The notes below the pieces were generated by a model. The model saw only the letters and a list, made by a program, of their open reading frames with translations. It did no database searches and was not told the origin of the DNA. 64,000 bases of DNA from Lithobates sylvaticus (taxonomy: Eukaryota; Chordata; Amphibia; Anura; Ranidae): positions 98,816,888 to 98,880,887 of the forward strand of contig CM053031.1 in NCBI GenBank assembly GCA_028564925.1. Direction: 5' to 3'. The position numbers and the translations under genes were made by a program. Positions 55,727 to 64,000 of the stretch are shown here, one piece after another (the stretch's first letter is position 1; the number at the start of each line of letters is the position of its first letter).

Positions 55727-56286
55727 AAGTACAACATCTATAGCTTTGGTCATCAAAGCTTTCTCTATAGTGCTGAAAATTATTTTTTACAGTTTCAGTA
55801 TTTAGATGATTAATGTCTTTTTTTTTTTTTTACATTTTGAATTTGTACATTTTACACACTACAAACGAATACTATACACTGCATATCTGGTATTTCCATA
55901 ACAAGGGGACAGCAAGCGGCCCTCTGCTATGTCAGTACCAGCCCACTGGCCCAAAGATCAGGGTGACCCCAAAAAAGGGTAACCCACCTTCAAAGCAATT
56001 ATTCATATCATGGACCAGTTGCCATACTTGGGCTAATATCATTGGAGAATCACAGTGAACACCAGAGAGACACCTTCACAGCATTTCCTTTGACCTTTAA
56101 CCTATTGTGGCCAAGAAATGTCTTTAATTCTTACTTGGATGTTTAGTAACTTAATTTATGGTCTAAGGACACCAAAAATCAGTTGACCAGGCAGGGAGGG
56201 TCAACATAATTGGTATCTGGCTACCCACCTGCTACTTGGGGTAGCAGTCTAAAAAACAAAACAACCCTCCAATTGATATAACATAG
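55727..56286. other. No gene seen
   Basis: AT-rich spacer between TTAA elements. No exon or element end supported. Confidence 0.55.
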
Positions 56287-56727
56287 TTAAAGCAGTGTTT
56301 TTAAAAGTCAGCAGCTACAAACCCTGTAGCTGCTGACTTTTAATAAGGAAACTCACCTGTCCAGGGAGCCCACGATGTCCATCGGATCGGGTGCAGGCGC
56401 CGCCATTCCAACTAAGGAAAAACAGCAGTGGAGCCTTGCGGCTTCACTGCCGGTTTCCAACTGCACATGCACGAGTCCTGTGGCGCTTTGTGAATGACCA
56501 ACTTGTCTTCTGGGACACACACAGGTCCCAGAAGACAACAGGGGTGCTCGCCAAAGAAGAGGACACGACGTCCTGGGCTGAGACCCGGCTGAATCAGAAG
56601 TACACTTGTACTTCCATAAAAGATACTAAAGGAAAAAAATTAATATTTCAATATCCAAAAACGAGGGGTAATGAGGTGGTCTTTCGTTTAAGACCACCTC
56701 TCAAAAGTGAGTGGAAACCTGCTTTAA
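56287..56727. mobile_element. TTAA inverted-repeat element with internal hairpin
   Basis: TTAAAGCAGTGTTTTTAAAA at the left and GTGGAAACCTGCTTTAA at the right are imperfect inverted ends. Just inside the left end AAAAGTCAGCAGCTAC and GTAGCTGCTGACTTTT form a 16-bp perfect hairpin with a short loop. GAGGTGGTCTTTCGTTTAAG / ACCACCTC near 56678 forms another. It is non-coding. Confidence 0.75.
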
Positions 56728-57006
56728 AAACACAATTTCAGCACCATGGACATGGGTCTCCATAGCAATCAATGCCTTTTCACCAAAAATTTGTATAATT
56801 TCTAATTTCAAGCTGGCAAATGTAGCTGTTATGCAACTATTTGGCAAATTCCATAAAAAGCAACACTTATCCTCTTATATATAGAGGGAATGTTACAGTA
56901 GTCAACTTTCCGCATTGAATAATAAATATTGGGGAATGTTGGGGAATGTCTGCACAGGATCTCTGTTGCATGTACCACATACTTGCTAAAAGCACAATGC
57001 ATATAC

Positions 57007-58016
57007 TTAACCACTTCCCGACCGGCCACTGCATATATACGTCAGCAGAATGGCACGGGCAGGCAAAATCACGTACCTGTACGTGATCGTGCATTTGCCT
57101 GCCCGTGGGTCGGGAGCGCGCCGCCAGCGGCGCGCTCGCGACCCGGTCCGGAGCTCCGTGACCACGGCCGCGGGACCAGCGGACCTGATCACCGCTGGTA
57201 TCCCGCGATCGGGTTACGGAGCTGAAGAACGGGGAGAGGTCTATGTAAACAAACCTCTCCCCGCGCTTCCTACACTGACTGTCAGTGATCGGCGGTTCCC
57301 TGTCATCGGGAACGCCGATCAATGACGTCAGACGTACAGCCACGCCCCCCTACTGTAAAAAAAACACAACCCGTCACACTGACTCCTCCCCGCCCCCTAG
57401 TGGTTAACCCCTTCACTACAACTGTCATTTACATAGGAATCAGTGCTATTTAAATAGCAGTGATTGCTGTATAAATGACAAATGTCCCAAAAATGTGTCA
57501 AAAATGTTCGATGTGTCCGCCATAATGTCGCAGTCACAATAAAAATCGCTGATCACCGCCATTACTAATAAAAAAAAAAATATATAATAAAAATGCTATA
57601 AAAACTATCCCCTATTTTGTAAACGCTATAACTTTTGCGCAAACGAATCAATAATCGCTTATTGCGATTTTTTTTACCAAAAATATGTAGAAGAATACGT
57701 ATCGGCCTAAACTGAGGAAAAAAAATGTTTTTTTATATATTTTTTGGGGATATTTATTATAGCAAAAAGTAAAAAATATTGCATTTTTTTTCAAAATTGT
57801 CACTCTATTTTTGTTTATAGCGGAAAAAATAAAAACCGCAGGGGCGATCAAATACCACCAAAAGAAAGCTCTATTTGTGGGAAAAAAAGGACGCCAATTT
57901 TGTTTGGGAGCCACGTCGCACGACCGCGCAATTGTCAGTTAAAGCGACGCAGTGCCGAATCGCAAAAAGGGGCCTGGTCCTTTGGCTGCCAATTGGTCCG
58001 GGGCTGAAGTGGTTAA
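57007..58016 (+). mobile_element. TTAA element (subfamily 1), copy C
   Basis: TTAACCACTTCCCGACCGGC at the left, GGTCCGGGGCTGAAGTGGTT AA at the right. It is 1,010 bp and the best preserved subfamily 1 copy in + orientation. Landmarks: ATATACGTCAGCAGAATGGC, AATCACGTACCTGTACGTGA, CGCCAGCGGCGCGCTCGCGA, GGAGCTCCGTGACCACGG, TTAACCCCTTCACTACAACT, TTGCGCAAACGAATCAATAA and GGGCGATCAAATACCACCA. There is no transposase. Confidence 0.93.
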
Positions 58017-58811
58017 AGTAATACTAAACACACACTGTTTAATTTACATTGTCCCTTCTATTTCTTTACATGGATGATGGCACTGTAATTATTTTAATTA
58101 AAAAAAAACATCTATGTTCCCTTTTCCTAATCGATATAATGCTGTCACATGATCCAGCTCTTTCCCAGCCGGTCTGCAGGAAAACATAAGCAGGAGGAGC
58201 TTGTAGTTCTCTGCATGTTTAAATAAAAAAATAAAAAAACAGCCTTTGGAATACAGAGTAAAACGAAATAAATAATATCAATAAACTGTTTTAAAGTGTC
58301 ATACAAATATATATATTTGAAATAAAATCTTTATTATTTTGTGGAAATAACATGGTGTGGGCAGATTTCCACCAGTCTCAGGCTGTCACGCCCCTCCAGC
58401 CTGTGTCTTAGAATAAGAGGGAGGTGAAGCCACCATTAATCTATATATAATATCCTGTCCCCATTGTGTTTAGCTGGTTAGTGGGCATGGAGGAGGAGGA
58501 GGGAGATAGTGGGCTGTCATTTACCATTGTGTATACACTCACATGTGTGACTCTATAGTTACATGGGCTGCTCAAGAAATGCTTGCATATAAACTCAATG
58601 AAAACTGAGCATGTGCAGAGTTGCCACCACAGCTGCAAAATCCATAGCTGAATTGGGGACATGGACAGAAAGTGGAGATAGAGAGCAGCAAGATCAATCA
58701 GATTTTTTGTGCAATACAAAAAACAAATCTAGTGACTGAGTGAGTATGAACAGCATGCAAATACACCATTTATTGATAGTTTTTTATGGTGTGGGTTTAG
58801 TGACACTTTAA
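58013..58811. mobile_element. TTAA inverted-repeat element (TTAAAGT..CACTAAAC)
   Basis: TTAAAGTAATACTAAACACA at the left and TGTGGGTTTAGTGACACTTTAA at the right, the latter complementary to TTAAAGTGTCACTAAACCCA. About 800 bp. Its first TTAA is the last TTAA of copy C, so copy C appears to have inserted at its edge. It is non-coding; the minus frame at 58719-58441 has no family signature. Confidence 0.78.
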
Positions 58812-60176
58812 CTTTCTGATGGTCCTAAACCCACCTAAACCTGACTTGTACATCTTGTTGTAGAACCACAGTGGACAGTGAAGGAGACGGTTATTTACGG
58901 AACTGGAAATGCGTGAATGCTTGCAGTGGCTGCAAGAACAGTAAAGAGGCAACTTTAAAAAAAAAATACAGACCTCTAGAAAGTATATGCAGTCTTCTTT
59001 TAGCAAGTATTATTATAGATACAAGTGATCCTGTGCTAACAGGGTCACTTTAACTTTTCAAATGTGCAGTGAATGTGTATATTGTGGGGAATGTTCACCA
59101 TTAAATTCAAGACAAATATACCGGTGAATCCACTATACTGTACATATATGCTTATCAGTGAATCCATAACCATTACCTGCTTTATATTTACACCCATTTC
59201 TGCATATGCTGAATCGTCATCTCCTGACATTTAAATTCCAGGAAAGTATATCCGAAATACAGAGCTGCAGCATTATTCTGTTTGAGAAAACTTAGCAAAC
59301 TAGAATTTCCCAAGGGCCCAGAATACTGTATAACACAGCTTGTACAGCCAAGTAATGCAAGAGTTAGCAGACACAATAACTTGGGAACGTGTTGTGCATT
59401 GCAGACTGTAAACAGTATGCTGCACTATGCAGAATGTGCAAGGTATTAGGTGTCTACCTAGGGGATTTTCTGTATAAATTAATCTAGGAACCTATAATGA
59501 TGAACTATGCCTGCACTATTACAATGTCTACCATTGTTCTTATTACTGTCAGGGAGCTTAGGCGTACATCAGAGTCAGACACTTATTTAGTATTAAAACA
59601 ACAATCATGTGTCCTAAATACACTTAAAATTACACCCCAAGACCTAAACTAAAATATATTAATTAACTAAAATACATTATTTGTAAATTCTATATAGAAC
59701 AGATGCAAACAGATTGTACGATGGCCAGTTAAAGTGGATACATAGCACTTTTTTTTACACAGATCTGTAATTATACATGTACGATCACTTTGCATTGATC
59801 TGAATAAACCATGCTTTGTATATGAGATTATTTTGCATTCGATGTGGAATCATTATTATACAACTCCCAGTCCACCACAGAATCAAATTTGCTAAAACTA
59901 GTTCTGGCTACTGTATGGCTACAAGCCCCCAGCACCATGCCCCCCTCTCATTGTTGTCAAACTGCTGGCCTTCTGGCTGTAGTATGTGGCTCTTTTGGTT
60001 TTGACTAATGGAACATCTTGTTTTTGTGGGCAGATAGTTTTCTTTACTCCTGATCCCACCAATTTATGTGGGATTGGTAAGGATGATGATTTGTAATTCA
60101 GCACTGGGTTTCACTAATGCTACACCATATTATCACTGAAAATAGCAACTGTGGCATTGGGAAATGAGTGGGCGAT
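58812..60176. other. No gene seen
   Basis: A second CAGGGTCACTTTAA at 59040-59053 may mark an alternative right end for the preceding element. Otherwise AT-rich DNA with no exon supported. Confidence 0.5.
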
Positions 60177-60290
60177 GTTACAAAGTTAGTCTGGTTGAAA
60201 AAAATACATAAGTCCATCTAGTTCAACCAATAACTAGAATAATATAATGTTGTGATGCCATATGGTACAAATCTTGTATTGGTGTCTTTA
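60177..60290 (-). mobile_element. CR1 3' UTR fragment
   Basis: TACAAAGTTAGTCTGGTTGA and AAGTCCATCTAGTTCAACCA match the CR1 3' end at 960-1000. Only about 110 bp remain. Confidence 0.75.
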
Positions 60291-60448
60291 CATCCCCGGC
60301 TACTAGTTACCAGTGTTTATTAAGGAATTTAACATTTATGATTACTGATTATTTCTCAGTACTTTACCATAAGATGGAGGCTGCTTTCAATGCTAAAGTA
60401 CTGTATGGTATGCTGCATAGACACACGTAAACATTAAACAAAAAAATA

Positions 60449-60452
<4 letters not shown>

Positions 60453-60486
<34 letters not shown>
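60453..60486. repeat. (TA)n microsatellite
   Basis: About 17 TA units at the left edge of the Tc1-like element. A shorter TA run (62044-62059) sits at its right edge. Confidence 0.93.
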
Positions 60487-60487
<1 letters not shown>

Positions 60488-62043
60488 TGGAGATCAAAAT
60501 TAGAGAATAATTTATGAACACTTTTTTCAGAAATTAATCATTGCGCAGCACTTGATGGGATTTTTGTTATGGCTATGCCATGCTAATAGAACAGTGTTTT
60601 TCTAAATAACCAAAGAACTTCAACAAAACAAACTTTATTTTGTAGCAAACACAATGATCAAAATTAGAGAACAGCAGTGACTGTAGCACAGAGAAAGATT
60701 ACAACTAAAATCTCTGAAGGTTACAACAATCAACAATTAGTAGGAAGTGTACAGGCCCTTGCTTTAAATGACTTCAGCACATCTGCGGCCACAGGACATC
60801 ACTAGTCACTCACAATTCTCTGGTGTGATTTTGCTCCACTCTTCTTCTAGTCTCTTCCACAGTTCGGTGACATAACTTTGTCGCCAAGGATTTTCCAAAG
60901 GTTTTCTATTGGGTTTAGATCAGGAGTCTGGGCTGGCCATTTTATTATTTCAATGTTTTCAGCTTCAAGGAACTGCTTTACCTGCTTTGCTGTATGACAG
61001 GGGGCATTGCTGGCTGATTGGGTGATAAATGCAGGGAAGGAACATGTTGTCAAAGAAGGTATCTGATAAACATTTGCATTTACTCTGCCATGTAGCTGTA
61101 TAAGAGGTCTACTGTAACTCCTGCTGCAGAAAACATCCCCCAATCCATGACTCTTCCCCCTCCACCTTTCACTGACTTCTTCACACACTTTGGGTTCAGT
61201 CTTTCCTCAGTTTGACGATGAACATAATGTTTCCTATCGGACCCAAATAAATTAAACTTGCTTCCATTACTAAAGTGAACTTTGGACCAGTTCTCCTCTG
61301 TCCTCACAACATGCTCCTCAGCAAGGATTAGTCTTTCCTTTTTATTCCTTCTGCTAATGAGAGGTTTGGTTGTTGCAGAGTGGGCTTTCAGTCCAAATTC
61401 TCTTAATTGGCGAGACACTGTATGACGAGACAGATCCTTACTCTGTTCAGTGCTGAACTGGTGAGCAATTGCAGCTGCAGTATTGAACCTATTGCCCATT
61501 GAGATTCTCCTGTCCTCTCTTGCATTTGTCTTTCGTGGACGACCAGCCTTCTTGGAGGACTTGAATGAGTCTGTGACATTCTAAAGATGCAATATTCTAG
61601 AAATCACAGATTTGGTACGACAAACTTTTCTTGCTATGGCTGAAAGGGTCCTTCCATTTGGTCTTCATCTAGACAACTTGCTGTTCCTGGAGGGTTTCAG
61701 TTACTTTAGAATGGCTCACCATCTTGCAAAGTCAGTGAAAACTGGAAAGTTAGGCTGCCAGTTAAATAGGGTTTATCAGATAATTAATTAAAGACATTAG
61801 CACAATGTACCAGATTAACACCAATAACTTGGAAATATCTGAAAGTGTTCTCTATTTTTGATCAATGTTTTTTTTTAAATGTCACTGAAGTTTTTTATTC
61901 TGTGCATTAAAATATATGTAACTCATGAAATATGCTTAACAAAACTGCTCTTTTACTCCTGTTTAGATCGTGTCAAATATGACTAAGCAGTGACCTTAAA
62001 ATTCAGGAAATTGTAGGTTGTTCTCTAATTTTGATCTCCAATG
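60487..62043 (-). mobile_element. Decayed Tc1-like transposon
   Basis: CTGGAGATCAAAATTAGAGA at the left and TCTCTAATTTTGATCTCCAA at the right are inverted, with a second inner copy GATCAAAATTAGAGAACAGC at 60657. Minus-strand transposase pieces: FSTEQSKDLSRHTVSRQLRE, HVVRTEENWSKVHFSNGSKF (the first catalytic Asp changed, FSNGSKF for WSDESKF), GGGGRVMDWGMFSAAGV and KWPAQTPDLNPIENLWKILG. They lie in two overlapping frames (61499-61080, 61188-60847). The N terminus is beyond a further break. The text RNKKERLILAEEH is typical of another Tc1 lineage than the copy at 16402. It is a dead element. Confidence 0.92.
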
Positions 62044-62061
62044 TATATATATATATATTAT

Positions 62062-63368
62062 GTTAGATGATACAGACAGTAGCCAGCCGTAAAGTGTTTA
62101 ATGTTTGATAAGCTGCAGTGAATCTTCAATTACCCACTGCAGCCTCCTTATCCCCACCGTGACTCGATTTTATATCAACTGCTATATATAGAGACTTTAG
62201 TTCCCTGCAAGCAGATCAGTGTAACTTCTGGTTGGTTGCCGTGGATCATGTCAATTTCCTGTTTTACATTACCAAAAAGGATTTCCCATTTCAGCGGTTT
62301 GCTCTTTACTCTGATGTGCTAGGCAGTTAACTATGTTTTAATTGCTGTACTACTAAGTAGTATAAAATTCAAGCTACGAAATGGAAAGGCCAGGCCACAT
62401 AAGGCAGTCAATGTTATACCTAAATTATAATAAATTGTTTGTATTATAGAGCTATCGGTTGCAGAGAAAAAAAGGGTCACCTTTTCTCAAGCATCTCAAC
62501 AATCAGTAACTTTTTAGTGTATATTTTATTGTTATATCAAGCAACAATTTTGGCATTTTTCCTTCTGAATTATCTGTAATTTATTAATGTCATTCTGGTG
62601 ACAAGTCTTTGGAGCTGAACTTGAAGACACCTGGTATATCTTTATTGCTCTCTGAAGAGTTATGGAATTAACCTTAAGGGACGTCAGCTCTAAAGACTCT
62701 GGCTAAGAGTGTAAATAATATATAATGGTTTCTAGCAGTGTGCTCTGGGACTCACTTCATTCCTTTATACAGAGGAGGTTACAGGTCATTAGGGAGTGCA
62801 ACTAAAAGTGTTCATTCTTCAGATATAGAGACTGCGAGTATTAAATTGCCTCCATAAATCATACCAAGGCTTTTACACTCACCACGACTATGAAAAGGAA
62901 GTGGGCTGAGGACAGAAGGCAAAGTTATACTGGCTGGACAGATGCTCTTACAACAGGCTGTATACAGTACTGTCTGGCAGCACAGCTTTTGGATATAAAA
63001 AAAGTTATTTAATTTTTTTGGTCAGTTTGGTACAGGGTTTACTGACACATGACTCCTTTTGTGTTTGTACCTGCTCTGCAGAAATTACATACTTTTGGTG
63101 GAGGATGGCACCTTTTAATTGTTCTTTAAAAGAGTCTCTTAAAATAAATCTGTGCTGAGAAGATATTAAGGCTACCATGGCTGACCTTTCCTCCCCAAAG
63201 TACTAGTTGCTTAGATGTCATAATGATCCAATGGCATTTGGATGTTTCTGAGGCCTATCAGGCTTCAGACTTCAGTTGTCCACGTGGCACACTTGTTCCA
63301 GGTCAGTGACTTTAAGTATAAAAGGAAAGGAAACCTTGGAACCTAATATTCTTAGGAAGAGATCATTC
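62062..63368. other. No gene seen
   Basis: AT-rich single-copy-looking sequence. A CCTGCTCTGCAG acceptor-like site at 63070-63081 lacks a convincing exon after it. Confidence 0.55.
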
Positions 63369-63589
63369 TACCCTGTTTCCCTGAAAATAAGACCTAGCGT
63401 GATTGTCGGTGATGGCTGCAATATAAGCCCTACCGCCCAAATAAGCCCTACCCTGTTTCCCAGAAAATAAGCCCTACCCTGAAAATAAGACCTACAATGA
63501 CTTTAACTAGAGCTTATTTGGGGGGTAGGGCTTATATTGCAGCCATCACCAACAATCACGCTAGGTCTTATTTTCGGGGAAACAGGGTA
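63369..63589. mobile_element. Near-perfect hairpin MITE (TA-flanked)
   Basis: TACCCTGTTTCCCTGAAAAT at the left and ATTTTCGGGGAAACAGGGTA at the right. The arms stay complementary for about 79 bp (GCGTGATTGTCGGTGATGGC against GCCATCACCAACAATCACGC) with only a few mismatches. The loop of about 60 bp repeats the ACCCTG..AAAATAAG..CCTA motif. It is non-coding and the most intact fold-back unit here. Confidence 0.93.
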
Positions 63590-64000
63590 TGTCATCTCTC
63601 CACCACCAGCCTGCTTATTGGACAATGAATCAGTATCATCGTCAGCAGTATATTTAGCAGCTGGCCAAAATTACCAATTATTTTGGAAGGTAACAGTACA
63701 CAGATTGAAAAAATGCATGTGTCTGCTTGCACAAAGTGCCATTTTAAAGAGTTCTACTGCTGCTTTTCCTGCCTTCTCAGCCAGAAAAATTACATGGTGC
63801 TTTTTGGCACAGGGGGAGTATATGACCTCCACCCTCTCCACACTAGTGAAGGAGAGGCAGGGGAGCACTGTCAAGGGAGGATCGGTTTCCCCATTGCAAA
63901 GACATTGCCACTTTTACCTAAATTGGCAAAATGACAGTTCTTTGAAAATCCAGAGCATGAGCTATATATTCAAGCATATAGAACAAGCAGATTTAAGATG
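63590..64000. other. No gene seen
   Basis: Overlapping frames on both strands (63671-63934) share no family text, and neither has exon borders. Confidence 0.5.

Noticed and set aside
58860-58960. Exon-like segment after CTTGTTGTAG
   Set aside because: The acceptor has a weak pyrimidine tract and no donor keeps a sensible phase.
1-64000. Retrovirus or LTR retrotransposon
   Set aside because: No LTR pair, primer-binding site, gag/protease or envelope text was seen; the retroelements here are LINE, SINE and Penelope types.

Overview
The window is vertebrate, almost certainly anuran and probably ranid, nuclear DNA. It is AT-rich, has short exons in long introns, and most of it is transposable-element debris. 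The mix points to a large frog genome: CR1 and L2-like LINEs, Penelope-like elements, a tRNA-headed SINE, Tc1-like transposons, hAT and PIF/Harbinger elements, and many short inverted-repeat elements. The species assignment is inference from repeat style. There is no bacterial operon, CRISPR array, rRNA or ordinary tRNA gene.

The only host gene supported is on the + strand. Three exons (29377-29492, 30446-30524, 38436-38582) have canonical AG/GT borders, and their phases join into one open frame of 114 codons; a fourth at 44148-44200 is weaker. The protein is not recognised. The rest of the window is its introns and flanks, or intergenic DNA.

Layout. 0-2.8 kb: Penelope-like fragment with GIY-YIG end, a Tc1 end and a CR1 LINE, all on the minus strand. 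3.7-6 kb: two TTAA-bounded elements, the second splitting an older repeat. 8-15 kb: a palindromic element, a TTAA element split by a hAT with perfect 8-bp duplications, and a hAT carrying two minisatellites. 16-19 kb: an old inverted-repeat element holding a complete Tc1 transposon with an open 339-aa transposase. 20-28 kb: further repeats, a SINE, a Harbinger transposase relic and a decayed Tc1. 29-45 kb: the exons, among palindromic elements, a SINE, and a nest in which a Penelope-like insertion sits inside a hAT that itself seems to sit in another Penelope-like remnant. 45.6-58.8 kb: a dense cluster of TTAA elements plus a near full-length L2/CR1-type LINE that runs into a 500-N assembly gap. 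60-64 kb: another decayed Tc1 and a near-perfect hairpin element.

The most interesting signals are three minus-strand hammerhead-ribozyme-like motifs (near 24.0, 34.4 and 37.6 kb) in Penelope-type sequence, a SINE whose tail matches the end of the resident LINE, and chains of TTAA elements that share their junction TTAA. All motif and repeat calls are by eye; no alignments or database searches were run.
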